The notes below the pieces were generated by a model. The model did no database searches. It had not been told where the DNA came from and worked only from the letters and a program-made list of their open reading frames with translations. A program made the translations under genes and the position numbers. From an uncultured Butyricimonas sp. (GTDB lineage Bacteria; Bacteroidota; Bacteroidia; Bacteroidales; Marinifilaceae): DNA of 64,000 bases. Position 1 is the stretch's first letter. Each line of letters opens with the position of its first letter. Shown here one piece after another: positions 1 to 9,073 of this stretch. The DNA lies in contig CALUHX010000002.1 of the NCBI GenBank assembly GCA_944320555.1, positions 1 to 64,000 on the forward strand, given 5' to 3'.

Positions 1-34
1 GGTGAATAGATGAGTTGTTTGTTGAATAATAATC

Positions 35-129
35 AAGTCAACTTTTTTCAGGAAAGCACACTATCTTTGAGATGAATGTGTGTGTCGTTTATTGTAATCA
101 CAAAGTCTACATTTTTCAGGAAAGCACAC
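35..129. repeat. Imperfect direct repeat pair, possible array edge
   Basis: Two 27-bp copies at 35-61 and 103-129 differ at only two positions and end in TCAGGAAAGCACAC. The start points are 68 bp apart. The similarity extends some bases to the left of each copy (TTTGTTGAATAATAATCA against TTTATTGTAATCA), so the repeat may be about 36-40 bp with about 30 bp of unrelated sequence between copies. This spacing is compatible with the last two units of a CRISPR array or of a minisatellite whose body lies outside the window. Two copies are not enough to decide, and no cas gene is visible. Confidence 0.5.
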
Positions 130-150
130 ACTCACTCCCATTGTTTGCCT

Positions 151-699
151 TTACGAATTCTTTCTAGCTAATGGTTCAGTTTGAATAGTCTGAATGATTC
201 TTTGAATAAAATCGGATTTAGCATCAGTGTAACCGTTGCGATTGTTCTTATACTTTAGCAACAGAAATATTTTGAGCTGTTCATACTCTCTTGCTATATC
301 GGGATGTTCCATAAGATAATCACGAAAAAGGACTTCATTATTATCTTCAGTTCTGTGGAAATGAATATGGAAAACCTTGTCGGCATATCCTTTCAGAGTA
401 TATCCTTTGTTGAAACTGACGTGCTTTTCAGATTCTGACATACAGATATATCCGTTGGCCTCCATTATATCCTTTATCGGTTGCCAATCCGCATCGGCAG
501 AAACCTCAACAAGAATATCGACAATCGGTTTGGCTTGAATATTCGGGATTGCCGTACTGCTTATGTGACTGATTATTGGATTATAACTGGCAAGCAAAGC
601 TGACAATAATTCTATTTCTTGTTTCGCCCAATCTGTCCACTTGTGATTGTGTGGAACCAGAACTATCGGGAACAATCCCCAAAGTTCCTCCAAGGTCAT
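151..699 (-). CDS. GrpB/UPF0157 family protein
   Basis: This 182-residue protein belongs to the GrpB (UPF0157) family of nucleotidyltransferase-like proteins, whose cellular role is poorly known. The family signature around residues 44-62 is present as HISSTAIPNIQAKPIVDIL (usual form GSTAVPGLxAKPxxD), and the C-terminal half has the usual FRDYL, EYEQLK and YTDAKSDFI blocks. Length is normal for the family. It is cytosolic: no signal peptide or membrane segment is seen. The gene stands alone, with a TACTTTTG promoter box at 759-766 on the same strand. The family is clear; the substrate is unknown. Confidence 0.85.
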   Translation of the reverse strand: MTLEELWGLFPIVLVPHNHKWTDWAKQEIELLSALLASYNPIISHISSTAIPNIQAKPIVDILVEVSADADWQPIKDIMEANGYICMSESEKHVSFNKGYTLKGYADKVFHIHFHRTEDNNEVLFRDYLMEHPDIAREYEQLKIFLLLKYKNNRNGYTDAKSDFIQRIIQTIQTEPLARKNS

Positions 700-758
700 A
701 TTCTTTCAGAGATTTATTCTTTTCCACTGTAATTCTCATACGTCTTTCTCGCTAAATA

Positions 759-766
759 CAAAAGTA
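759..766 (-). promoter_or_regulatory. -7 promoter box (TACTTTTG) for the GrpB-family gene
   Basis: On the minus strand the sequence reads TACTTTTG, a match to the Bacteroidota -7 element TAnnTTTG, about 60 bp before the ATG at 699. Confidence 0.55.
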
Positions 767-796
767 GTGATTTTAATGAAAGAAGCCTATCTCTCT

Positions 797-816
797 GAAA
801 AGAGCATTAGCTCTTC
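797..816 (-). terminator. Weak terminator hairpin after aroK
   Basis: On the minus strand, GAAGAGC TAAT GCTCTTTTC forms a short hairpin just past the aroK stop at 822. The T-tract is short, so the call is tentative. Confidence 0.4.
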
Positions 817-821
817 ATGGA

Positions 822-1283
822 TCAACCTATTTTTTGTTTAGCTTTCAAATAAAACGGCAGACGGGAAGCCCGATGGCGGACGACAAAGGCCTGCAACTCG
901 TCGTCGGCAAGGGAGGCAAGCAGAGGACGGGAAAAACGCTCCCGTCGCAACCGCTCCACGAGGATATCCACGGGCGTGTCCAGAAATATCGTCTCGCCCC
1001 GGCTGTTCATGTAGTCCATGTTGTCGAAAAAGCAGGGAGTCCCTCCCCCCGTCGCCATCACGAAATCATCCCCGCTCTCCCCCATCCCGCGCAACAGCTG
1101 TCGCTCCAATTCTCGGAAACAAGCTTCGCCCCGCGCGGCGAACAATTCGGGAATGCCGCATCCCGCCCGTTCCTCGACAGCCTGGTCGAGGTCGACAAAA
1201 CGCAGCCCTTTCCTCAAAGCGAGATTCCGGGCGTAGGTCGTTTTTCCGCTGGCCATGTAACCGACAATGAAGTACTTCATCAC
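822..1283 (-). CDS. aroK: Shikimate kinase
   Basis: Shikimate kinase phosphorylates shikimate with ATP in the chorismate pathway in the cytosol. The P-loop is at residues 8-16 (GYMASGKTT; an A replaces the second glycine of the usual GxxGxGK). The DLD motif at 31-33, the FRELE block at 56-60, the shikimate-binding GGG at 79-81 and the lid segment RFSRPLL at 116-122 are all present. At 153 residues it is slightly short for the family (about 165-175) because the C-terminus ends soon after the RLPFY block. It is the last gene of a parE-parC-aroK unit, 10 bp after parC. The coupling with topoisomerase genes is positional only. Confidence 0.9.
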   Translation of the reverse strand: MMKYFIVGYMASGKTTYARNLALRKGLRFVDLDQAVEERAGCGIPELFAARGEACFRELERQLLRGMGESGDDFVMATGGGTPCFFDNMDYMNSRGETIFLDTPVDILVERLRRERFSRPLLASLADDELQAFVVRHRASRLPFYLKAKQKIG

Positions 1284-1293
1284 TCCCGCCCCC

Positions 1294-3930
1294 TTACTCG
1301 AAATCCAAGCTCATCTGCGATTCCTCCCCCAACATCTCCGGATTCGTCACCTCAAAATCCACACCGGAAGCGTCCTCCTGTGGCGTTTCCTCCGTCTCTT
1401 CCTCCAAAGGCTCTATCTCCCGGATTTCCTTCACCTCGAAATTCGTCAGACGCTTGCCATGGGCTTTGTAGGACTTTTCCGCAATGAATTCTTCAGCGAC
1501 GACCACCTCGGCCGGCCGATTCTCGTAACGCCCTCCGAACGTCAATTCGAAACGGGGACGGGCTTCCCCGCTCAAGCAAACAAGATAAGAACCTTTGACA
1601 TCCCCGATGAATCCGGTCAAACGAGACACGTTCTCGAAACGGAACCGCTTAAGGTAAAAGAATTGTTGCTCCGCATCGTAAAATATCGCTGTCCACACCT
1701 TGTCGTGACGAAACTTCTCGATGACAAGATAGCCTTCCTCGTAATGATTGCTCGAATCGAAATCCGTGGTGTAGTACGTCCCGTTCTTGTTCACCACCAA
1801 AATCCGGTCATCCCCTTGGAATTCGCCCAAGTAGCGGCCTCGCCCGTCCGCATTCAAGCGCAGCACGTCCTCGTCTATCCAAATCTCGCGCCCGCCCAAA
1901 GTGGACGCACCTTTCTGCACGAGGGATATTTTATGGATGTCGTTTTTACTCAACTGATTGCCTTGCGAGTCGCGTCCTTTGATGGACAATCTGGCAAAAT
2001 CGTACTCAAACACCAGTTTCTTCATACCCGGCTTCGGCTTCAGGCACACCTTGATTACCTCCGCCTCCCCGTTCGCATTGGCGCTAAAGTAAAGCACGCG
2101 GGAGCCTGCCGTTCCTTTCGTCAGATTATACTGCTTGTCGCGCGTCACGCCGGTGACGAAGAAACGTTTCACGTAAGAAGCCCCGTAACGCCCGTCACGA
2201 TACGCCACGTTATAAACCGTGCGCTTGTCGTTTTTCTTGAACACGTTCACATACAACACATCTTTCCCGACAAACAATTTGTCGGCAATCTTCGTCACGT
2301 AGTAAGTCCCGTCCTTGCGGAAGACGATGATGTCGTCGATGTCCGAGCACTCGCAAATGAATTCGTCCTTTTTCAAGGCTGTCCCGACGAACCCCTCCTC
2401 CCGATTGATATACAACTTTTCGTTGGCGGCCACCACTTTTGTCGCCTCGATGTTCTCGAAACTGCGGATTTCCGTCAAACGCTCCCGTCCTTTGCCGTAT
2501 TTGGCCTTGATATTCTGGTAATAAGCAATCGCATAAGGGATGATGTGCTCGATATCGTGTTTCACTTTGGCGATTTCTTCCTCCAGTCCCCGGATATGAT
2601 TTTCCGCCTGTTCGGAATTGAACTTCAAAATGCGTTTCATTTTGATTTCCAGAAGCTGCTTGATGTCGTCGTCCGTCACCGGACGCAACAAGCGAGGCAA
2701 GAACGGCGCCAAACGGCCACGGACATGGGCAATCACGGCATCCAATGTAGCGCTTTCCTCGAATTCCTTGTCCTTATATATGCGCTCTTCGATAAAAATC
2801 TTCTCCAGCGTGGAGTATTGCCAGTCGGATTCCAGTTCCCCCAAGCGGATTTTCAATTCCGTCAGCAACAAGGCCACCGTGTCATCGACCGATTTCTTCA
2901 ATATCTCGCTCACGGGCATGAACACCGGTTTGTCGTCCTCTATCACGCAAGAGTTGGGAGAAACGGACAATTCACAATCCGTGCAGGCGTACAAAGCGTC
3001 GATGGTCTTGTCGGAGGAGACTCCCGGCGCCAAATGCACCAGAATCTCCACATTGGCGGCCGTGTTGTCGTCAATTTTCTTGATTTTGATTTTCCCTTTT
3101 TCGTTTGCTTTCAAGATACTGTCTATCAACGAGGAGGTCGTCCGACCGTAAGGTATTTCCGTGATGCGCAACGTTTTGTTGCCAGGCTCTTTTTCAATTC
3201 TGGCGCGGATTTTCACCACGCCACCCCGCAAACCGTCGTTATATTTGGAAATATCTATCATCCCCCCCGTCGGGAAATCAGGATAAAGCAGAAAATCCTC
3301 ATGCCGCAAGTAGGCCACGCAAGCGTCCAGCAACTCGTTGAAATTATGAGGCAGAATCTTGGAAGCCAGTCCCACGGCGATTCCCTCAACCCCTTGGGCC
3401 AGCAACAAGGGGAATTTCACGGGCAACGTGACCGGCTCCCGGTTTCTTCCGTCGTATGACAATTTCCACTGGGTCGTCTTCGGATTAAAAGCGACTTCCA
3501 ACGCAAATTTGGAGAGACGCGCCTCGATGTAACGGGGAGCCGCCGCATCATCGCCCGTAAAGATATTCCCCCAGTTTCCCTGACAATCCACCAGCAAGTT
3601 CTTCTGCCCCAGTTGCACAAGCGCGTCGCCAATGGAAGCGTCGCCGTGGGGATGGTATTTCATCGTGTTGCCGATGATATTGGCCACCTTGTTGTATCTT
3701 CCGTCGTCCATCTCCCTCATGGAGTGCAGAATGCGCCGTTGGACAGGTTTCAACCCGTCGTTCACGTAAGGCACGGCCCGTTCCAGAATCACATACGAGG
3801 CATAATCCAAGAACCACTTCTCGAACATGCCCGACAGATGTTGGATGGAACGCACTCCCCCGTTCTCTTCTTGCCGCAAAGACGGCGTTTCTTCTTCTCC
3901 CCTCTCCTCGTTATTTATCTCGTCGCTCAT
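1294..3930 (-). CDS. parC: DNA topoisomerase IV subunit A (ParC-type)
   Basis: This is a type IIA topoisomerase A subunit of 878 residues that breaks and rejoins DNA, working with the ParE-type subunit encoded just upstream. Family blocks are clear: KPVQRRIL at 61-68, HPHGDASI at 93-100, QGNWGN at 117-122, and the catalytic tyrosine in APRYIEARL (about Y134). The long C-terminal half from about residue 490 has the repeats of the DNA-wrapping beta-pinwheel. An acidic N-terminal extension of about 30 residues and an acidic Glu/Thr-rich stretch near the C-terminus flank the core. The gap to parE is 20 bp, so the two are probably co-transcribed. ParC rather than GyrA is inferred from this pairing and from the divergent pinwheel lacking an evident GyrA box. 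Confidence 0.9.
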   Translation of the reverse strand: MSDEINNEERGEEETPSLRQEENGGVRSIQHLSGMFEKWFLDYASYVILERAVPYVNDGLKPVQRRILHSMREMDDGRYNKVANIIGNTMKYHPHGDASIGDALVQLGQKNLLVDCQGNWGNIFTGDDAAAPRYIEARLSKFALEVAFNPKTTQWKLSYDGRNREPVTLPVKFPLLLAQGVEGIAVGLASKILPHNFNELLDACVAYLRHEDFLLYPDFPTGGMIDISKYNDGLRGGVVKIRARIEKEPGNKTLRITEIPYGRTTSSLIDSILKANEKGKIKIKKIDDNTAANVEILVHLAPGVSSDKTIDALYACTDCELSVSPNSCVIEDDKPVFMPVSEILKKSVDDTVALLLTELKIRLGELESDWQYSTLEKIFIEERIYKDKEFEESATLDAVIAHVRGRLAPFLPRLLRPVTDDDIKQLLEIKMKRILKFNSEQAENHIRGLEEEIAKVKHDIEHIIPYAIAYYQNIKAKYGKGRERLTEIRSFENIEATKVVAANEKLYINREEGFVGTALKKDEFICECSDIDDIIVFRKDGTYYVTKIADKLFVGKDVLYVNVFKKNDKRTVYNVAYRDGRYGASYVKRFFVTGVTRDKQYNLTKGTAGSRVLYFSANANGEAEVIKVCLKPKPGMKKLVFEYDFARLSIKGRDSQGNQLSKNDIHKISLVQKGASTLGGREIWIDEDVLRLNADGRGRYLGEFQGDDRILVVNKNGTYYTTDFDSSNHYEEGYLVIEKFRHDKVWTAIFYDAEQQFFYLKRFRFENVSRLTGFIGDVKGSYLVCLSGEARPRFELTFGGRYENRPAEVVVAEEFIAEKSYKAHGKRLTNFEVKEIREIEPLEEETEETPQEDASGVDFEVTNPEMLGEESQMSLDFE

Positions 3931-3950
3931 AATTCATAAATTTAGGAACT

Positions 3951-5783
3951 TCAAATCTCATCCTTTTCCACGTACAGGTTGTCAATAATAAAATCCTGCC
4001 GTTCCGTTGTGTTTTTGCCCATGTAATAGGCCAGAATCGTGTCTATCGAATCCTGCTTCGTCATGCGCACCGGCTCCAAGCGGATATCTTTGCCGATAAA
4101 CCCGCGGAACTCGTCGGGCGAAATCTCCCCCAATCCTTTAAACCGGGTAATCTCGGGCTTCGGAGCCAAAGCCTTGATCGCATTCTCCCGCTCAATGTCC
4201 GAGTAGCAATATCTTGTCTCTTTCTTGTTGCGCACACGAAAAAGCGGAGTCTGCAAAATATACAAGTGTCCCGCCCGCACCAAATCCGGGAAAAACTGCA
4301 AAAAGAATGTCAACAACAACAAGCGGATATGCATCCCGTCCACATCGGCATCGGTGGCGATAATCACATTGTTATAGCGCAACTCCTCCAACCCGTCCTC
4401 AATGTTCAACGCCGCTTGCAACAAATTGAATTCTTCATTCTGATACACGATTTTCTTCGTCAACCCGTAGGAGTTCAAGGGTTTGCCGCGCAGGCTGAAC
4501 ACCGCCTGCGTGTTCACGTCCCGCGATTTCGTAATGGAACCGCTTGCAGAGTCTCCCTCGGTGATAAAAATGGAGGACTCATTTTTCCGTTCGTGATTGG
4601 AATTGAAATGCACCCGGCAATCCCGCAATTTCCTATTGTGCAGGCTGACCTGCTTGGCCCGCTCCCGCGCGATTTTCTGAATTCCAGACATGGCTTTCCG
4701 TTCTTTTTCCGTCTCGACAATTTTGCGCAACAACAATTCCGCCGTGTCGGGATTGCGGTGCAAATAATTGTCCAATTCCTTGGTCACGAAATCCATGATG
4801 AAGTTGCGCACAGAGGGGCCGCCCGGTGCCATGTCCTTCGACCCCAATTTGGTCTTCGTCTGCGACTCGAACACCGGCTCCTGCACCTTGATGCTTATCG
4901 CCGCGATAATCGAGGTACGTATGTCGCTCAACTCAAAATCCTTTTTATAAAAATCACGGATGGTTTTCACCACGGCTTCCCGGAAGGCGGTCAGGTGAGT
5001 TCCCCCCTGCGTGGTATTCTGACCGTTCACGAAAGAATAGTATTCCTCGCCATATTGCCGTCCGTGCGTCATGGCCATCTCTATATCCGCGCCTTTCAAA
5101 TGAATGATGGGGTACAAACCCTCGCCATTCATGTTCTCCGTCAGCAAATCGTACAACCCGCGCTTGGAATAAAACTTTTGTCCATTGAAAACAATGGTCA
5201 ATCCCGAATTCAAAAACACATAGTTTTTGAACATCGACTCAAGGTAGTCGGTAATAAAATGATAATTGCCGAACAATTCTTTGTCCGCCAAAAAAGTGAC
5301 CAATGTGCCGTTCCGCTCATCCGTCGAATGGACATCGCTTTCCTCCTCCAAAACAGCCCGGCTGTATTTCACTCTCTTCGTCTCTCCGTCCCGAAACGAC
5401 TGGATGACGAACGTCTCCGACAAAGCATTCACCGCCTTGATTCCCACACCATTCAACCCGACGGATTTCTTAAAAGCCTCGGAATCGTATTTGGCCCCCG
5501 TGTTCATCTTCGACGACACATCCACCAGTTTGCCCAACGGAATTCCCCGCCCATAATCGCGCACGGACACGGTACGCTCTTCCACCTTAATAACAATTTC
5601 ACTCCCGGCCCCCATGGCAAACTCGTCGATGGAATTGTCCACGACTTCTTTCACCAAAATATAAATGCCGTCGTCCATCGACGTTCCGTCCCCCAATTTT
5701 CCAATGTACATTCCAGGACGCAAGCGAATGTGCTCCCGCCAATCCAATGTACGAATAGAATCTTCCGAATAATTCTCTACCAT
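3951..5783 (-). CDS. parE: DNA topoisomerase IV subunit B (ParE-type)
   Basis: The ATPase subunit of a type IIA topoisomerase, 610 residues. The GHKL ATPase is shown by EVVDN at 46-50, DYGRG at 77-81 and [13 protein letters not shown] at 109-121; the transducer has QTKTKLGS; the TOPRIM domain has EGDSASGS and [11 protein letters not shown] place the start at the ATG at 5783 (MVENYSEDS). An in-frame reading continues upstream to 5927, but that stretch would run into the tRNA-Pro gene (5895-5968) and past the promoter box at 5803-5810, so it is not translated. This leaves a leader of only about 13 bases. It is the first gene of the parE-parC-aroK unit. Confidence 0.92.
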   Translation of the reverse strand: MVENYSEDSIRTLDWREHIRLRPGMYIGKLGDGTSMDDGIYILVKEVVDNSIDEFAMGAGSEIVIKVEERTVSVRDYGRGIPLGKLVDVSSKMNTGAKYDSEAFKKSVGLNGVGIKAVNALSETFVIQSFRDGETKRVKYSRAVLEEESDVHSTDERNGTLVTFLADKELFGNYHFITDYLESMFKNYVFLNSGLTIVFNGQKFYSKRGLYDLLTENMNGEGLYPIIHLKGADIEMAMTHGRQYGEEYYSFVNGQNTTQGGTHLTAFREAVVKTIRDFYKKDFELSDIRTSIIAAISIKVQEPVFESQTKTKLGSKDMAPGGPSVRNFIMDFVTKELDNYLHRNPDTAELLLRKIVETEKERKAMSGIQKIARERAKQVSLHNRKLRDCRVHFNSNHERKNESSIFITEGDSASGSITKSRDVNTQAVFSLRGKPLNSYGLTKKIVYQNEEFNLLQAALNIEDGLEELRYNNVIIATDADVDGMHIRLLLLTFFLQFFPDLVRAGHLYILQTPLFRVRNKKETRYCYSDIERENAIKALAPKPEITRFKGLGEISPDEFRGFIGKDIRLEPVRMTKQDSIDTILAYYMGKNTTERQDFIIDNLYVEKDEI

Positions 5784-5802
5784 AAAACATCCATGTTTTG
5801 CG

Positions 5803-5810
5803 CAAAAGTA
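5803..5810 (-). promoter_or_regulatory. -7 promoter box (TACTTTTG) for parE
   Basis: The minus strand reads TACTTTTG, matching TAnnTTTG, 20 bp before the parE ATG at 5783. It supports the shorter ParE start. Confidence 0.65.
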
Positions 5811-5894
5811 ACAAAATCGCCCCGAAAAAAATAATTTTTCCCCCTTCAAAAAATAAAAAAGAGGCCGACTCCACGCCGACCTCTCCTCACTTCG

Positions 5895-5968
5895 TCGAGA
5901 TGACAGGATTTGAACCTGCGACAACACGCCCCCCAGACGTGTACTCTACCGGGCTGAGCTACATCTCG
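5895..5968 (-). tRNA. tRNA-Pro (anticodon GGG)
   Basis: A full cloverleaf on the minus strand: acceptor stem CGAGATG/CATCTCG with discriminator A, D-arm GCTCAGCCCGGTAGAGT, anticodon stem CACGT/GCGTG with loop CTGGGGG giving anticodon GGG, and T-loop GGTTCAAATCC. The 3' CCA is not encoded. A TATATTTG promoter box lies 11 bp upstream. Confidence 0.95.
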
Positions 5969-5978
5969 ATTGACGATG

Positions 5979-5986
5979 CAAATATA
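5979..5986 (-). promoter_or_regulatory. -7 promoter box (TATATTTG) for tRNA-Pro
   Basis: On the minus strand TATATTTG lies 10 bp before the first base of tRNA-Pro, the distance expected from a Bacteroidota -7 box to a start site just upstream of the mature end. Confidence 0.6.
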
Positions 5987-6265
5987 CACATTTCCGCAAT
6001 CCCTCCAAAAAAATTCAGCACAAAAAATCACCCCTTGTCCGAATCATTTTCACACACCACTGCGACACAACCATTTACACGCGACACGAATTTCCCAAAA
6101 CCAACAGTCTCCCCACAAAATTCCCCTCAAAATAAGAATGAAAATAAATAACGCTCTCTTCCATATTTTTCAAACGATTACGCTTTAATAATGCCATTTT
6201 TTTATTAAACTTGCGTCTGCGAAGAAACGAGATTACAAACATAACAATTAAGATATAAACAACTC

Positions 6266-7582
6266 ATGCAAAACAATGTAATAGACCGCAAGATTGTCGA
6301 CGAGAAACTAAACGCATGTGGCATTGAAGACATGGAAGACGCCACAATTCGCGACATCGTGAAGACGGTGAACATGATCGAGGCGGAAAGCGGCTCGCGC
6401 TTTATCCGCATGGAAATGGGAGTCCCGGGGCTCGCGCCCTCCAAAATCGGCATCGACGCCGAAATAGAAGCCTTGCGCAACGGATGCGCCCAATTCTACC
6501 CAATGTTGGAAGGCCTTCCTCAACTGAAAACGGAAGGCTCTAAATTCGTGAAAAATTTCGTGGACATCGACATCAAGCCGGAAGGAATCATCCCGACGAC
6601 AGGCTCCATGCAAGCTTGCTATGCGGCATTCATGGCCGTCACGGAATGCGTCAAAGGCAAAGACTGCATCCTGTTTATCGACCCGGGATTTCCCGTTCAA
6701 AAGACACAGGTGCAAGTCATCGGCAAGCCGCTCAAATCGTTCGACGTGTATAACTACCGCGGAGAGGCACTGCGGGACAAATTGGAAGAATACCTGTCGC
6801 AAGGGGACATCGCCGCGATCCTGTACAGCAACCCGAACAATCCGGCATGGATTAGCTTCACTCCCGAGGAGTTACAAATCATCGGAGAGATGGCCAACAA
6901 ATACGATGTCATCATTTTGGAAGACCTGGCCTATTTCGCCATGGACTTCCGGCGGGACCTGTCCCGCCCGGGAATTCCACCCTTCCAACCCAGCGTGGCC
7001 AAATACACCCAAAACTACATCCTGATGATTTCAGGCTCCAAAGTGTTCAGCTACGCCGGACAGCGGCTGGGACTCATGTGCATCTCCGACGCACTGTACA
7101 ACCGGAAATACGAAAACCTGCACGCCCGTTTCGGAGGATTGGGCACTTTGGGATACACCATCGTCAACCGAATCATCTACACGATGACCTCGGGAACCAC
7201 GCACTCCTGCCAATACGCCATGGCCGCCATCCTGCAAGCCGCCAACGAGGGCCGGATGAACATTCTGGAAGGAGTCAGGGAATACGCCGAACGGGCACAT
7301 GCCATGAAAAACCTGTTCACGAAATACGGTTTCCAAATCGTATATGACAAAGACCTGGACGAACCCATTGCGGACGGTTTCTATTTCACGCTGACCTATC
7401 CGGGATTCTCGGGTGGCGACTTGGCAAGAGAGATATTATATTATGGTATCTCCGCCATACCGTTGCGTGACACGGGCTCCACGAAGCAAGGCCTGCGCGC
7501 CTGTGTCTCTCAGACAGGTTTGGAGCGCATGCCCGAATTGGAGGAACGGCTGAAAGCATTCGCCGCCGACCACCAATCATGA
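6266..7582 (+). CDS. PLP-dependent aminotransferase, class I/II
   Basis: A fold-type I aminotransferase of 438 residues, cytosolic. The PLP-anchoring lysine is in SGSKVFSYAGQRLG near residue 258, the cofactor asparagine in YSNPNNPAW near 190, and the aspartate in ILEDLAYF near 220. An N-terminal extension of about 40 residues precedes the first conserved block (FIRMEMGVPGL). The substrate cannot be read from sequence. The gene stands just before the 2-oxoacid oxidoreductase operon, separated by 158 bp. A role in making or removing branched-chain or aromatic 2-oxoacids for that enzyme is possible, but this is only inference from position. The 281 bp between tRNA-Pro and this gene hold nothing else I can recognise. 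Confidence 0.85.
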   Translation: MQNNVIDRKIVDEKLNACGIEDMEDATIRDIVKTVNMIEAESGSRFIRMEMGVPGLAPSKIGIDAEIEALRNGCAQFYPMLEGLPQLKTEGSKFVKNFVDIDIKPEGIIPTTGSMQACYAAFMAVTECVKGKDCILFIDPGFPVQKTQVQVIGKPLKSFDVYNYRGEALRDKLEEYLSQGDIAAILYSNPNNPAWISFTPEELQIIGEMANKYDVIILEDLAYFAMDFRRDLSRPGIPPFQPSVAKYTQNYILMISGSKVFSYAGQRLGLMCISDALYNRKYENLHARFGGLGTLGYTIVNRIIYTMTSGTTHSCQYAMAAILQAANEGRMNILEGVREYAERAHAMKNLFTKYGFQIVYDKDLDEPIADGFYFTLTYPGFSGGDLAREILYYGISAIPLRDTGSTKQGLRACVSQTGLERMPELEERLKAFAADHQS

Positions 7583-7740
7583 CGACAGAGACAAAACGAG
7601 ATAAAAGTGATAAAAACAATGTTAAATATAAGAGGAACCTTTCGTGTTTACCATTTTAATTTATAATTTTATCCCGAGTTTAGATTGAAAACTATAAGAC
7701 AAAACACTAAATTTATTTATAAATCGTAATCTATTCAATT

Positions 7741-7968
7741 ATGGCAAAATTCAGAGGCGCTATTGTCGTTGACAAAGAGAAATGTAAAGGATGCGGCTTG
7801 TGCGTGGCAGCATGTCCCGCCAAGGTGCTAGACCTTGCCAAGGAAGTTAATGGTAAAGGCTACCATTATTCCCAAATGGTAAACCCGGAAGCATGTATAG
7901 GATGTGCCAGCTGCGGTCTGGTATGCCCTGACGCAGTAATCACCGTTTACAAAATAAATGTACAATAA
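7741..7968 (+). CDS. korD: 2-oxoacid:ferredoxin oxidoreductase, delta (2x[4Fe-4S]) subunit
   Basis: A 75-residue ferredoxin-type subunit with two complete CxxCxxCxxxCP motifs (CKGCGLCVAACP and CIGCASCGLVCP), each binding one [4Fe-4S] cluster. It would carry electrons from the catalytic subunits to ferredoxin. It is the first gene of the four-gene operon, 17 bp before the alpha subunit. The kor name follows the common family label; the true substrate (2-oxoglutarate, branched-chain 2-oxoacids or others) is not decided by sequence. Confidence 0.88.
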   Translation: MAKFRGAIVVDKEKCKGCGLCVAACPAKVLDLAKEVNGKGYHYSQMVNPEACIGCASCGLVCPDAVITVYKINVQ

Positions 7969-7985
7969 GAATAAAAACTACCCAA

Positions 7986-9071
7986 ATGGCAGAAGTAAAA
8001 TTAATGAAAGGTAATGAGGTAATAGCTGAGGCAGCAATCCGTTGCGGATGCGACGGCTATTTTGGCTACCCTATTACCCCGCAATCCGAAGTCATGGAAA
8101 CTCTCATGTTGCGCAAACCGTGGGAGGAAACCGGAATGGTCGTGTTGCAAGCAGAGAGTGAGCTAGCCTCCATCAATATGGTGTACGGCGCTGCCGCTAC
8201 CGGAAAAAAAGTGATGACATCATCATCCAGCCCCGGAATCTCGTTGATGCAGGAAGGTTTAACCTATTTGGCAGGAGCGGAACTTCCCTGTCTTGTTGTT
8301 GACGTGGTTCGTGGAGGCCCAGGACTGGGTACCATCCAACCGGCGCAAAGCGATTATTTCCAAGCCGTGAAGGGAGGCGGACACGGAGACTACCACTTAA
8401 TCGTTTTGGCTCCGGCCTCCGTTCAGGAAATGAATGACTTCGTAGACCTCGGCTTCGAACTGGCATTCAAATACCGCAATCCGGCCATGATTTTGGCCGA
8501 CGGCGTCATCGGCCAAATGATGGAGAAAGTGCAACTGAGCGATTACAAACCGCGCTGGACGGACGAGGAAATCGAAAAGATTTCGGGCGATTGGGCCTTG
8601 ACAGGCAAAAAAGCCAACCGCCAACGCCACATCGCCACTTCCCTCGAATTGGATTCCTATAAACAAGAAGTTTTCAACCAAAAACTGCAAGCCAAATACC
8701 GGGAAATGGAAGAAAAAGAGGTGCGTTGCGAGGAAATCGCATGCGAAGACGCGGACTACCTGTTCGTGGCTTACGGTTCTTGCTCCCGCATTTGCCAGAA
8801 AGCGGTCCAACTGGCCAGAGAAAAAGGAATCAAAGTCGGAATCCTACGTCCCATCACGCTTTATCCTTTCCCGACCAAAGAAATCGCCAATTTGGCCAAG
8901 AAAGTCAAAGGCATCTTGACTGTTGAGATGAGTGCCGGTCAAATGGTCGAAGACGTGCGTCTCGCAGTGAACGGCTTGATCCCCGTTGAGCACTACGGAC
9001 GTTTCGGCGGTGTAATCCCGACCCCGGACGAAATTGTTGAAGCACTTGAAAAACAAATTATAGGAGCATAG
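7986..9071 (+). CDS. korA: 2-oxoacid:ferredoxin oxidoreductase, alpha subunit (VorB/KorA type)
   Basis: The alpha subunit, 361 residues, contains the TPP pyrimidine-binding domain and transketolase-C-like domain. The hallmark CDGYFGYPITPQSEVMETL is at residues 24-42, and DVVRGGPGLGT lies near 108-118. The enzyme oxidatively decarboxylates a 2-oxoacid with CoA to acyl-CoA, CO2 and reduced ferredoxin, and can also run in reverse in anaerobes. This single-domain alpha, split from gamma, is the form often annotated VorB (3-methyl-2-oxobutanoate dehydrogenase) in Bacteroidales. The beta gene follows after 2 bp, so translation is likely coupled. Confidence 0.9.
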   Translation: MAEVKLMKGNEVIAEAAIRCGCDGYFGYPITPQSEVMETLMLRKPWEETGMVVLQAESELASINMVYGAAATGKKVMTSSSSPGISLMQEGLTYLAGAELPCLVVDVVRGGPGLGTIQPAQSDYFQAVKGGGHGDYHLIVLAPASVQEMNDFVDLGFELAFKYRNPAMILADGVIGQMMEKVQLSDYKPRWTDEEIEKISGDWALTGKKANRQRHIATSLELDSYKQEVFNQKLQAKYREMEEKEVRCEEIACEDADYLFVAYGSCSRICQKAVQLAREKGIKVGILRPITLYPFPTKEIANLAKKVKGILTVEMSAGQMVEDVRLAVNGLIPVEHYGRFGGVIPTPDEIVEALEKQIIGA

Positions 9072-9073
9072 TT

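Noticed and set aside
1267-3459. 730-residue open frame on the plus strand opposite parC
   Set aside because: It is the antisense shadow of the conserved parC gene, rich in His and Arg with no family motif.
5784-5927. N-terminal extension of ParE upstream of 5783
   Set aside because: It overlaps the 3' end of tRNA-Pro and crosses a promoter box; the conserved ParE start is MVENYSEDS.
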